From: Saccharibacillus soli
Lineage (GTDB): Bacteria; Bacillota; Bacilli; Paenibacillales; Paenibacillaceae
Length of the DNA stretch: 64,000 nucleotides
Assembly: GCA_002189105.1 (NCBI GenBank)
Contig: NIOB01000002.1
Location: forward strand, 496,001 to 560,000
Reading direction: 5' to 3'
Every line of letters starts with the position of its first letter. Position 1 is the stretch's first letter. The notes below the pieces were generated by a model. It searched no databases. It worked only from the letters and a program-made list of their open reading frames with translations, and was not told the origin of the DNA. Of the stretch, positions 17,652 through 25,936 are shown one piece after another. The position numbers and the translations under genes are program-made.

Positions 17652-18973
17652 TATTCGGCAGGAGTGGTGTTGTACATGACGGCAAGAGAAGCGAGCATAC
17701 GTAAGTGAGAATGGTTGTTCGTCGTTTTCGACAGCTCCCAACTCTGAATCGCGGCTTGGAGAGCTTCTTCGTTACGTCCTCTATTGTAGTGATAGGTGGA
17801 TAGCTTTTGAAGGAATAGGATATAACGATTTTTAGAAGTGTTCACTGCATACGTATTATCTTTTAGACTGATGTACTCTTGGATGTCGAAGTTATATTTT
17901 TGAATAAAGTTATCCACGTCCACGTTGTATTGGTTAGCGGCATCCAGAACAGTGATGACAAAAGGAAGCGTCTCTCGCGGATTTTCCTGTAAGAAGTCAG
18001 GAAGTTGTTCAAGTACCTTGAAATCTCCCAGCATAATTTTAGCGTGAAAAACATTAGCTCGGGCAAACATTCCTAATCTTTCGACTACAACTCGATCAGA
18101 ATCCTCTAATTCTGGAAACCAACTCAGATCAGCGTAATACTTAGAATATTCTAATCCAGCTTTAAAATCGCCCAGTTCAAAGAGACAATGCTGTTTCATA
18201 AGATATGCGTGACCATAATAAAATACTGGAGCGATCGAAAAAGTATAACCACTTGTCTGAGGATTTGAAATCGGATTGTCTTCAGTACCAAAAAGCTCAA
18301 CACAAAGTCGGATCTTTTCTTCTGCTAATGGCAAACTCTCATGATTAAGGGAGAGAATATCGTTCAAATTAATGACGGTATTCAAGGCTTCTATTTTTAT
18401 CACATTCGGAAGACCAGACAACATAGGAATGAATTTTAAAAGAGCTTGATAATTTTGTTCTTCATCATCTCCGATTGAAAACGCAAAAACTCGATAATGG
18501 GAAACTATCATCCGTTCTGATTGAGAATTCTCGTCTGCAAGAACAATCCACCGGTGTAAAATTAGGGCTTCTGTTTTCCTGTGAATACGGACGAGGTGCT
18601 CCGCGACGTCGAAAATAATTTCTAAATGCCGCTTTTCATTCTCGTTTTTAAGGCGCTCCAACACCTGTTCTAAGCAGTCGATTCTTCCTAACTCACCGCA
18701 TCGAATGAGAAAAGGTTGTAGCCGACTTTTATTTGATTTTCCGCCAATAAAGCATTCATTTATGTAAGGGATGAAAAAGTAATCTTCTGCATATCCTAGA
18801 GCCAATGTAATTTTTTCGAGCAAGCTGAACGATATAGGAGTGGGGTCCTTTGCACGAAGCGTGTTACTAAATACGCTGCGATTAATGTAGGTTTCTTCTG
18901 CAAGTTTCACCAAAGACCATTTTCTAATGGATAGCGCTTGTTCGATCAAAGTTCGAAGAGTGTCACCATACAA
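17651..18973 (-). CDS. AimR-like HTH-TPR receptor/regulator (receptor 2, AT-rich orphan)
   Basis: A 440-residue paralogue with HTH at residues ~1-55 (KWSLVKLAEETYINRSVFSN), the block YINECFIGGKSNKSRLQPF and TPR-like helices. The gene is markedly AT-rich compared with the window, suggesting recent acquisition or a separate history. I assign TTG at 18973, which has AAGGAGG 8 nt upstream; the longer frame from TTG 19012 would read through that ribosome site. It starts about 50 nt after the terminator of the propeptide gene, so it should have its own promoter. No peptide gene follows. Confidence 0.78.
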   Translation of the reverse strand: MYGDTLRTLIEQALSIRKWSLVKLAEETYINRSVFSNTLRAKDPTPISFSLLEKITLALGYAEDYFFIPYINECFIGGKSNKSRLQPFLIRCGELGRIDCLEQVLERLKNENEKRHLEIIFDVAEHLVRIHRKTEALILHRWIVLADENSQSERMIVSHYRVFAFSIGDDEEQNYQALLKFIPMLSGLPNVIKIEALNTVINLNDILSLNHESLPLAEEKIRLCVELFGTEDNPISNPQTSGYTFSIAPVFYYGHAYLMKQHCLFELGDFKAGLEYSKYYADLSWFPELEDSDRVVVERLGMFARANVFHAKIMLGDFKVLEQLPDFLQENPRETLPFVITVLDAANQYNVDVDNFIQKYNFDIQEYISLKDNTYAVNTSKNRYILFLQKLSTYHYNRGRNEEALQAAIQSWELSKTTNNHSHLRMLASLAVMYNTTPAE

Positions 18974-19020
18974 AGTGAGTGCCTCCTTTTTGAAAGGATT
19001 GTTATCAAGCAATAATTAAT

Positions 19021-19084
19021 AAAAAAACCCTGTGGAGCAAGAAGCTTTCTAAATAAATCCAGAAAGCATCGCAAGCTCAACAGG
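19021..19084 (-). terminator. Terminator of the receptor 1/propeptide unit
   Basis: Long imperfect stem between 19028-19050 and 19061-19084 (CCTGT/ACAGG at the base, GCTTTCT/AGAAAGC at the tip), followed by T7 on the minus strand. It closes the receptor-propeptide transcript about 50 nt after the peptide stop. Confidence 0.88.
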
Positions 19085-19131
19085 TATCAATGGATTGAAA
19101 ACTATTTTCTTTCACTAGTAGATTGTTGCAA

Positions 19132-19293
19132 TCAATATTCGCCTTGACCATGAGTGAAGGCTGTATAAATTACAGGAGTCGTATTGATCGTCAAAGAGTT
19201 AGAAGGCGTCTGCTCGGAAGTTACGTTTACAGAAACAATGACAACTGTCGCAAATACAATTAAAAAAGCAACAGCTCTAAATTTTTTAAACAT
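19132..19293 (-). CDS. Secreted signalling propeptide (AimP/AloP-like), partner of receptor 1
   Basis: A 53-residue gene too short for ordinary calling. Its ATG overlaps the receptor stop in ATGTTTAA (8-nt overlap), and AAGGAGTG lies 9 nt upstream, so translation is probably coupled to the receptor. The product has a classic Sec signal: a basic start (MFKKFR), a hydrophobic core (AVAFLIVFATVVIVSV) and a polar tail ending in TAFTHGQGEY. No Cys or lanthipeptide-like features are present. Size, order and design match propeptides of AimR-like systems, where the C-terminal few residues become the imported pheromone. The exact mature peptide is unknown; the His-Gly-Gln-Gly region at the C terminus is the obvious candidate. 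Confidence 0.8.
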   Translation of the reverse strand: MFKKFRAVAFLIVFATVVIVSVNVTSEQTPSNSLTINTTPVIYTAFTHGQGEY

Positions 19294-20656
19294 TTTGATA
19301 GACACTCCTTATTATTTTCTCATAAGCAGTTCTTTGTTGTTGAGTAGTCATGGAACGAAATTCTTCAAATAAGGGGACACATTTCATGAACATGTTTGTG
19401 TTATTTATTTTAACAGTCACTCTCAAACATTGTAAAGAATATTCGATTCCTCTACTGTATTCTTTTTTATACAAGTAGTAATTAGCTAACTCAAAAAAAA
19501 TTCTGGCAAACCGATTGAGATCGCTATTTTTGTTGTAATGTGTGCTTTCAAGAATCTCTTCTTTAAGAAAAGTATCAAATTTCTGAATGATGGCATCAAT
19601 ATTAAATCGATACTTGTTAGCAGATTGAAAGATTGTTAATAAACCAGGAAGTCTTTCTGCTGTGTGAACTTCTAGTAGTTTCGCATACTCTTCTAGCACA
19701 GAAGCATTCCCAGACAATATTTCTAAGTTGATTTTGTTAGCTTTAGCATAGAGGTTAAATTTTTCAATTTCTTTTAAACTTTTCTGATCCAGGATTTCAA
19801 AATTTCTTAAATCTTCATATCCTTCTATGCATTTTCGAGCTTCCTCGTATCTTCCCTGGTGTTCAAGGACAGCCTCTTTCAAAATAAAGCCTTGTCCATA
19901 ATAAAAGATAAAAGGTTTTTCTGTTGGAAGAGGCGAATGAGATTTTTCTTTATGCAATCTCTTTTTCTCGATTTCGTATACTGCTTGTACAAAGTTAAGA
20001 AGTTCTTCTGAATAGATGTCTGCTTCCGCCCATCTTTCTAGCAAAATATAAACGTTTGCCAGTTTCAACAAAGCATCCAACCGATGATGATCTGGCAGCT
20101 TCCCGCAGAATGGCTCAAATCGCATGGCGGCGCGCAGATTTTGCTCATTATCTTCGCCAAGGGCAGCACGGAAGATCCGATAGTGACTGATGGCCAGACG
20201 TTCGGCATGGTTATATTTCTCGTTCTCCACCACACATTCATAGAACACAAGGGATTCCTGGACTTTGCCTGAGGTGAAAAGAACTTCGGCGATCTCAAAG
20301 ATCATGGAGACGTGCTTGAGGTCTTCGAGCAGGCGGGAGAGAACTTCGCGGATGCAATCCGTTCGACCAAGTTCGGCACATCGGATGAGGAAGGGTTCGA
20401 CACGGCGTCGGTTGGGCTTGCCATCGTAAAAACATTCTTCGATATATAGATTAAACATCCAACCCGGCTCTTTGCCAAAGGCTCGTGTGATCGCTTCCAT
20501 CTGATTTAGAGAGATCGGCTTGGGGGGACTGCCGTTGAGGATTGCACTGAATATCCCACGGTTAATGCCGGACAACTCACCGAAACTGGAGAAGTTCATG
20601 CCCAGTTCCGCAATGCCTTTTTCAATCTCCGAACGGAGAGTCAATGTTGTTTGCAT
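19286..20656 (-). CDS. AimR-like HTH-TPR pheromone receptor (receptor 1) with linked propeptide
   Basis: A 456-residue protein with HTH at residues ~5-65 (NFSSFGELSGINRGIFSAIL), the block YIEECFYDGKPNRRRVEPF and about a dozen TPR-like helices to the end. ATG at 20656 follows GAGGTG. The first ~200 codons have host-like G+C, whereas the rest (below about 20060) is strongly AT-rich, as if the ligand-binding half had been exchanged. A propeptide gene overlaps its 3' end. By analogy with AimR, PlcR and NprR, it should bind the re-imported peptide through the TPR groove and change its DNA binding. Targets are unknown. Confidence 0.85.
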   Translation of the reverse strand: MQTTLTLRSEIEKGIAELGMNFSSFGELSGINRGIFSAILNGSPPKPISLNQMEAITRAFGKEPGWMFNLYIEECFYDGKPNRRRVEPFLIRCAELGRTDCIREVLSRLLEDLKHVSMIFEIAEVLFTSGKVQESLVFYECVVENEKYNHAERLAISHYRIFRAALGEDNEQNLRAAMRFEPFCGKLPDHHRLDALLKLANVYILLERWAEADIYSEELLNFVQAVYEIEKKRLHKEKSHSPLPTEKPFIFYYGQGFILKEAVLEHQGRYEEARKCIEGYEDLRNFEILDQKSLKEIEKFNLYAKANKINLEILSGNASVLEEYAKLLEVHTAERLPGLLTIFQSANKYRFNIDAIIQKFDTFLKEEILESTHYNKNSDLNRFARIFFELANYYLYKKEYSRGIEYSLQCLRVTVKINNTNMFMKCVPLFEEFRSMTTQQQRTAYEKIIRSVYQNV

Positions 20657-21093
20657 GTCTGCACCTCGCTCGCGCTGCTAGAATCCGTTCCAGCTTCAAT
20701 GCTTATCATATAATTCTTTTAATACTAGTAATTTACAATATACAGGATGGGCGGAATGACGGTCAATCGCTTTTGCCAAAGAAAAAATCGGAGGATCTAA
20801 ACTCCATAAAAAACCTAGTCCCATCAATGATTTGGCGAGTTTTTTAAACCATTCGTATTGTGCGTTAGATTATATATCGGACAGCAGCGGGTGGATATGA
20901 TAGTAATTTTAAGCTATATCAAATATAAGTATTTTTGGGCTAAAAAATAAAGGGGAAAGTCATTCTTGCTTGGGATGGCTTTTTTATTGCAAGCGCGGTT
21001 GCAATTTTGCCCTCAGGAAGCGACAATAAGTGAAAAGCGGCACGGCCGCGCGGGGGAAATCCTTCTCTATGGGATCAGGAAGGGGCAGATCGT
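20657..21093. other. Gap between receptor 1 and the HemD-like gene
   Basis: AT-rich intergenic DNA. A minus-strand TATGAT near 20705 could be a -10 element for receptor 1. I see no convincing gene, terminator or repeat in the rest. Confidence 0.35.
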
Positions 21094-21936
21094 TTGGCAA
21101 AGAGACTGGAAGGGAAACGAATTGCAATTACCGGGCCGCGTAAAGCGGAGGAATTGAGCAAGCTGGTTCAGAACATGGGAGGAATCGCCCTGATTCGACC
21201 GGCACAGGGAACTGTATTTCTGGATGAGCCGGAGCTGGGTGGGGGCATCTCGGAGTGGATTCGTTTGAAGCCGGAATGGTCGGTCCTGACGACGGGAATG
21301 GGACTGGAAGCCCTGCTGAACACGGCGCAGGAGATGGAAGTCGGCGAGTTGTTTCTGGAGGCGATTGCTCATTCAAAAATTGCCGCACGTGGGTATAAGA
21401 CGGTGAACGCTCTCAAAAAGCGTGGGCTGACCCCTATCGTGCGCGATGATGATGGCAGCACCGACGGATTGATCCGGCAGCTTGAGGAGCATGATCTCGC
21501 CGGAACCCAGGTTGTCGTACAGCTGCACGGTGATCCGGCGCCCCGGCTGGTGGCCTGGCTTGAGGGACGCGGAGCAACCGTACGCACGGTGCTGCCTTAT
21601 CGGCACATCGCACCACCGGAAGAACAGCTTCAGCAGCTGCTGGCGGATATTCTGGAACGTCGGGTGGATGCCGTAACCTTTACGAGCGGGCCGCAGGTGC
21701 GTTTCCTGATCCAACATGCCGCCGAGCAGGGACAGGAAGAGGCGCTCAAGCAGGCGTTCCAAGATGATGTCGTAGCCGTAGCGGTTGGCAAAGTCACTGC
21801 CCAGGCGATTCGGGAAGAAGGCGTGGAACGTGTCGTCGCGCCGCCGGAAGAACGGATGGGCAGCATGATGGTTGAACTGGCCAAGTATTACGCAGGTTCG
21901 GGGGCTGAATCGGCACCCCGCGATGTGGAAGCCTGA
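21094..21936 (+). CDS. Uroporphyrinogen-III synthase family protein (HemD-like)
   Basis: A 280-residue protein with the two-lobed HemD fold: an opening segment KRIAITGPRKAEELSKLVQNMGG, a middle RGYKTVNALKKRGLTP and the late-lobe motif VDAVTFTSGPQVRFLIQHA. HemD closes hydroxymethylbilane to uroporphyrinogen III in the haem/sirohaem pathway. Here it stands away from other hem genes, so it may be a second copy with another role. Translation probably starts at TTG 21094, with GAAGGGG about 8 nt upstream. It leads a three-gene unit with the phasin and UbiB-like genes. Confidence 0.85.
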   Translation: MAKRLEGKRIAITGPRKAEELSKLVQNMGGIALIRPAQGTVFLDEPELGGGISEWIRLKPEWSVLTTGMGLEALLNTAQEMEVGELFLEAIAHSKIAARGYKTVNALKKRGLTPIVRDDDGSTDGLIRQLEEHDLAGTQVVVQLHGDPAPRLVAWLEGRGATVRTVLPYRHIAPPEEQLQQLLADILERRVDAVTFTSGPQVRFLIQHAAEQGQEEALKQAFQDDVVAVAVGKVTAQAIREEGVERVVAPPEERMGSMMVELAKYYAGSGAESAPRDVEA

Positions 21937-21991
21937 GAGCTGGAAAGTCGGCAAGCGCAAGTATCCCATTTGAAAACGGAGGAATCATAAG

Positions 21992-22378
21992 ATGAATGAT
22001 CTGTTGAAGAAGGCGTTGTCGTTGGGAATCGGCTTGACTGTAGCGAGCAAGGAGAAAGTGGAAAAGGTCGTCGATGATCTGGTGAAAAAAGGCGAGATCG
22101 CTCCATCTGAATCGAAAGCAATGGTCAACAAGCTGATCGAGCGTGGAGAAGAAGAACGTTCTTCGATCAAAGGCATGGTGCAGGAGCAGGTCAAGCGCGT
22201 CCTTCAGGATCTCGACGTGCCTGCCGGCAGCGATGTTGCCAGCCTGGAACAGCGCATCGCCGTGTTGGAGAAACGTGTAGCGGAGCTGGAAGGTTCCAAA
22301 CCGGCAGCAGCGGCGGACCCGGCCGTAGAAACCAACCATTACCGCCCGGATTCGGCCGGCGGACCAACGGCCGAGTAA
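21992..22378 (+). CDS. Phasin-family small coiled-coil protein
   Basis: A 128-residue helical protein. A short hydrophobic start (LLKKALSLGIGLTVAS) is followed by a charged coiled-coil core (KEKVEKVVDDLVKKGEI..LEQRIAVLEKRVAEL) and a disordered Ala/Pro-rich tail. This pattern matches phasin/PhaF-like proteins, which coat polyhydroxyalkanoate granules or membranes. No polymer synthase gene lies in the window. GGAGG lies 12-16 nt upstream of the ATG. It ends 1 nt before the UbiB-like gene, and this pairing suggests a shared membrane-lipid role. Confidence 0.75.
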   Translation: MNDLLKKALSLGIGLTVASKEKVEKVVDDLVKKGEIAPSESKAMVNKLIERGEEERSSIKGMVQEQVKRVLQDLDVPAGSDVASLEQRIAVLEKRVAELEGSKPAAAADPAVETNHYRPDSAGGPTAE

Positions 22379-22379
22379 A

Positions 22380-24053
22380 ATGGCGGTTCATATCCGCCAC
22401 GCCGGCCGTTACCGGGAGATTGCGGTCGCTCTGATCCGGCACGGCTTTGGTTATATGGTTGAAGAGATGGGCTTAACACGCGTACTGCGCCTGCCGATCC
22501 GCTGGATTCGGCGTGAAGCCCCGGAGACCAAGACGCTGGGCGAACGCATCCGGCTGGTTATGGAGGCGCTTGGCCCCACGTTTATCAAGTTAGGGCAGTT
22601 GGCCAGCACACGCTCCGACCTGCTGCCGCCTTCGGTCATTCAGGAGCTGTCGAAGCTTCAGGATAATGTTCCGCCCTTTGCAGCGGAAGAAGCCCGGCAG
22701 ATTGTGGAGATGGAGCTTGGCGGTCCGATTGAAGAGGTGATGAGTGAGTTCTCGGAACACCCGATCGCTGCGGCTTCCATCGGGCAGGTACATAGCGCAC
22801 GCCTGGCTTCAAGCGGCCGCCGCGTGGCAATCAAGGTTCAGCGCCCGGGCGTCAAGCGCCTGGTTGTACGCGACCTGGAGATTCTGCACGATCTGGTGGC
22901 ACTAGGCGAGAAGCGTTGGGAGTGGGTCACCCGCTACCAGATGCCCCAGCTTGTGGAGGAGTTCGCCCGTTCGATGGAGGCGGAACTGGATTATACGTCG
23001 GAAGCCCGCAATATGGAGCGCATCTCTGCACAGTTCCAGCAGGATAATCATATTCACGTCCCGGATGTGTTCTGGGACTTTACTTCGGAACGGGTACTGA
23101 CGATGGCCTTTGTCGAAGGGATCAAGCCGACCGGGCGTGAGGATCTGGAGAGCAAGGGATATGACGTCAAGGCGATTGCTTCGCGCATCGTAAATGCCGT
23201 GCTGAACCAGATCTTCATTGCAGGGTTCTTCCATGCAGATCCGCATCCAGGCAATCTGCTGATTATGAAGGACGGTTCGATCACGTTTCTGGACTTTGGC
23301 ATGGTCGGCAGGCTCAGCCCGGAGATGCGGGAGTATCTATCCTCGCTGGTGATTGCACTCATGCGGCAGGATACCCCGGGGATGGTGCGGGCGATCGAGC
23401 GGATGGGCATGGTTCCCGAGGAGACGGATCTGCTGGCGTTGAAGCGTGACCTGGAGAGGCTTCGAGAACGGTATTATGATGTGGCCTTTTCCGAAGTGAA
23501 TCTGGGACAGGTCATCAATGACTTCTTTACCACCGCCAGACAGCATGGCATTGGGATTCCACCCGATCTGCTGATGCTGGGCAAGGCGCTGGTTACGACA
23601 GAAGGCATCGTCGAGCGGCTTGATCCGACCCTGAGTATCGTCACGCTGGCGGAACCGTTCGGTCGCAAGCTGGCACGGGAGAAATTCGGGCCGGATCGGC
23701 TGCGGAAAAAGACCGTAAGCGGAGCCTTGGGTCTCGCCGACTCTTTGGCTGGGCTGCCTCAGCGTCTGCGGCATCTGACCTCGTTCATCAGCGGCGGACG
23801 GGTCAAGGTGGAAGTGGATGTTCCCGAACTGCGGCGGGCTTCGCGGGGTGTGGATCGTCTCGTCAATCGATTGGCGTTCAGCATTGTACTGCTGGCGTTC
23901 AGCATTGTGATGGCAGGACTTGTGATCGGTGCGGCCTTGGCTCAGAAAGAGACGATGATCTGGAATTATCCGATCATTGAGATGGGACTGGTCGTGGCTG
24001 TACTGATGGTGCTGCTGCTCCTGCTGTCCATTTTCAGGTCGGGGCGATTCTGA
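22380..24053 (+). CDS. UbiB/AarF/ABC1-family atypical kinase
   Basis: A 557-residue protein kinase-like protein. It shows the family KxGQ motif (GPTFIKLGQLASTRSDLLP), the Ala-rich nucleotide loop (AAASIGQVHSA), the lysine VAIKVQRPG, the catalytic loop GFFHADPHPGNLL and the metal-binding FLDFGMVGR. Two transmembrane helices close the protein (~490-555). UbiB relatives act as ATPases supporting isoprenoid-quinone biogenesis; in a menaquinone-using Gram-positive the exact role is open. The ATG lies 1 nt after the phasin stop without a strong ribosome site, so translation is probably coupled. Confidence 0.92.
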   Translation: MAVHIRHAGRYREIAVALIRHGFGYMVEEMGLTRVLRLPIRWIRREAPETKTLGERIRLVMEALGPTFIKLGQLASTRSDLLPPSVIQELSKLQDNVPPFAAEEARQIVEMELGGPIEEVMSEFSEHPIAAASIGQVHSARLASSGRRVAIKVQRPGVKRLVVRDLEILHDLVALGEKRWEWVTRYQMPQLVEEFARSMEAELDYTSEARNMERISAQFQQDNHIHVPDVFWDFTSERVLTMAFVEGIKPTGREDLESKGYDVKAIASRIVNAVLNQIFIAGFFHADPHPGNLLIMKDGSITFLDFGMVGRLSPEMREYLSSLVIALMRQDTPGMVRAIERMGMVPEETDLLALKRDLERLRERYYDVAFSEVNLGQVINDFFTTARQHGIGIPPDLLMLGKALVTTEGIVERLDPTLSIVTLAEPFGRKLAREKFGPDRLRKKTVSGALGLADSLAGLPQRLRHLTSFISGGRVKVEVDVPELRRASRGVDRLVNRLAFSIVLLAFSIVMAGLVIGAALAQKETMIWNYPIIEMGLVVAVLMVLLLLLSIFRSGRF

Positions 24054-24324
24054 CCAGGGTGGGCAAATGGACGAACGACATGCGCATGAATTTACAGTGA
24101 CAAGTTCAGCAGGATTGTAAATTTTCAGAAATCACGCAAAAAAACGGGCAAGAAGGCGAAAACACGCAATAATCGCTTTCTATGTCTGTTTTTTGCCGTT
24201 TTGCTGCGATAGCTGCCCTTCTTCAAATTTTGTATAATGAGGGTCTTGACTACAACGGACCCGAGTTTTTCTGAGAGGGGAAAACTCCACAACATCATAC
24301 TTTTAGGTAAGAAAGAGGATGGTT

Positions 24325-25758
24325 ATGGAGCTTAGACAACAATGGTTCGGCAACGTACGCGGCGACATCCTGTCCGGCATCACGGTGGCCCTGGCTTTGA
24401 TTCCAGAGGCGATCGGCTTTTCGATTGTCGCGGGTGTGAACCCTATCGTAGGGATTCATGCTTCAATCGTGATTGCCATTGTGATTGCGTTTGTAGGGGG
24501 ACGGGCAGGCATGATCTCGGCTGCAACGGGTGCAATGGCTGTGCTGATGGGCAGTCTCTACCGCGATCATGGGATGGAATACCTGTTGGCAGCTGGTGTG
24601 CTCGCAGGGATCATTCAGGTACTGCTTGGGGTACTGGGCATCGGGCGTTTCATCACGTTCATTCCCAAGCCCGTGATGACCGGGTTCGTGAATGCGCTGG
24701 CGATCATTATCTTTATGGCGCAGCTGCCGCAGTTTGTGGGTGCGGGTCCGGCGATGTATGTGATGATTGCGGGAACGCTGGCGATTATCTACATCCTGCC
24801 GCGCTTCACCAAAGCGGTTCCTGCCCCGCTGGTAGCCATTATCGTGATGTCGCTGCTGGCTGTATGGTTGAATCTCGATGTCAAGACGGTTGGACAGATG
24901 GGGGAGCTGGGCAACACGCCGCCCATGTTCCATATCCCGCAGATTGATCTCACCTGGAAGATGCTGATGACGATTCTGCCGGTGTCGATCTCGTTGGCTC
25001 TGGTCGGTCTGCTCGAATCGCTGCTGACGGCGACCATCGTGGATGACATGACGGAGAGCAAGAGTAACAAAAACGTCGAAGCACGGGGTCAGGGCATCGC
25101 CAATATCGTCAACGGATTTTTTGGCGGGATGGCAGGTTGTGCGATGATTGGTCAGTCCGTCATCAACATCAAATCCGGTGGACGTGGACGTCTATCAACC
25201 TTCACTGCGGGGGCGTTTCTACTCGTCATTCTGCTGCTGCTGGGTGACATCGTCAGTCGAATTCCGCTGGCAGCGCTGGTTGGCGTGATGATTATGGTGT
25301 CCATCGGTACGTTCGAGTGGAGTTCTCTTACCCGAATCCACAAGATTCCGTTGGCGGATACGATTGTGATGCTGATCGTAGTCGGAATTGTAGTCGTAAC
25401 GGACAATCTATCCATCGGCGTAGGCGTGGGGATTGTGCTGTGCAGCTTGCATTTTGGCTGGAAGATTGCGAGACTGAAGGTAACGGCAGAAAACGGAGAT
25501 GGCATCAAAACCTACGAAGTACGCGGACAGATGTTTTTTGGAACCGCTGCGCATTTCGTCGATCATTTTACACCGGCGCAAGATCCGGATCATGTCGTGA
25601 TCGACTTTTCACATTCTCATGTCTGGGATCATTCCGCCGTGTCGGCGATCTCCAGAATCAAGTTGGACTATCACAAGTTGGGCAAGCAGGCAGAAATACG
25701 CGGACTTAATGAAGAGAGCCGCATCGCAATCGAAAAATCGGGACTTTCCGCATCTTAG
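24325..25758 (+). CDS. SulP-family anion transporter with truncated STAS domain
   Basis: A 477-residue SLC26/SulP protein. Membrane segments fill residues ~15-390, with the conserved first-helix region [21 protein letters not shown] and [13 protein letters not shown]. The C-terminal ~90 residues form a STAS-like domain ([20 protein letters not shown]). Substrates in the family include sulfate, bicarbonate and dicarboxylates; this gene alone does not decide. Two ATGs compete (24319 and 24325); AAGAGG abuts the first and suits the second. A TATAAT lies at 24233-24238, and the leader has a GAGTTTTT/GGAAAACTC hairpin near 24264-24288. Confidence 0.92.
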   Translation: MELRQQWFGNVRGDILSGITVALALIPEAIGFSIVAGVNPIVGIHASIVIAIVIAFVGGRAGMISAATGAMAVLMGSLYRDHGMEYLLAAGVLAGIIQVLLGVLGIGRFITFIPKPVMTGFVNALAIIIFMAQLPQFVGAGPAMYVMIAGTLAIIYILPRFTKAVPAPLVAIIVMSLLAVWLNLDVKTVGQMGELGNTPPMFHIPQIDLTWKMLMTILPVSISLALVGLLESLLTATIVDDMTESKSNKNVEARGQGIANIVNGFFGGMAGCAMIGQSVINIKSGGRGRLSTFTAGAFLLVILLLLGDIVSRIPLAALVGVMIMVSIGTFEWSSLTRIHKIPLADTIVMLIVVGIVVVTDNLSIGVGVGIVLCSLHFGWKIARLKVTAENGDGIKTYEVRGQMFFGTAAHFVDHFTPAQDPDHVVIDFSHSHVWDHSAVSAISRIKLDYHKLGKQAEIRGLNEESRIAIEKSGLSAS

Positions 25759-25869
25759 TACGGCGACTCGCTGGAGTTGAGAGCGAATCGGCGCATAGGG
25801 CATGAAGCGGACGAGGGGTATCCGCCAAGTCGGGTGCCCCTTCTTTGGGAATTCGCATGGGCGGATTCC

Positions 25870-25897
25870 AGTACCTTGTCAACACGATAAGGTACTA
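25870..25897 (+). promoter_or_regulatory. Leader hairpin of the DEAD-box helicase gene
   Basis: AGTACCTT and AAGGTACT form an 8-bp perfect stem with an 11-nt loop, 40 nt upstream of the helicase start and without a T-run. It could be a cold-shock or autoregulatory leader structure; the role is inferred. Confidence 0.35.
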
Positions 25898-25936
25898 GCA
25901 TCGCGGAAGCAGTCCCCATATGGAGGAATAATAATT

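Noticed and set aside
17477-17704. Plus-strand frame with a signal-like N terminus (TTG start, GGGGAGGAG upstream), considered as a propeptide for receptor 2 or 3
   Set aside because: The ribosome-site spacing is too short, the frame runs through the opposing terminator into the antisense of receptor 2, and its orientation does not match known receptor-propeptide order.
19184-19372. 62-residue plus-strand frame over the propeptide region
   Set aside because: It is the antisense of the propeptide and receptor end, without a ribosome site; the minus-strand gene explains the conservation of signal.
14560-20656. Prophage remnant around AimR-like genes
   Set aside because: No integrase, repressor, structural or lysis genes and no attachment-site repeats flank the cluster.
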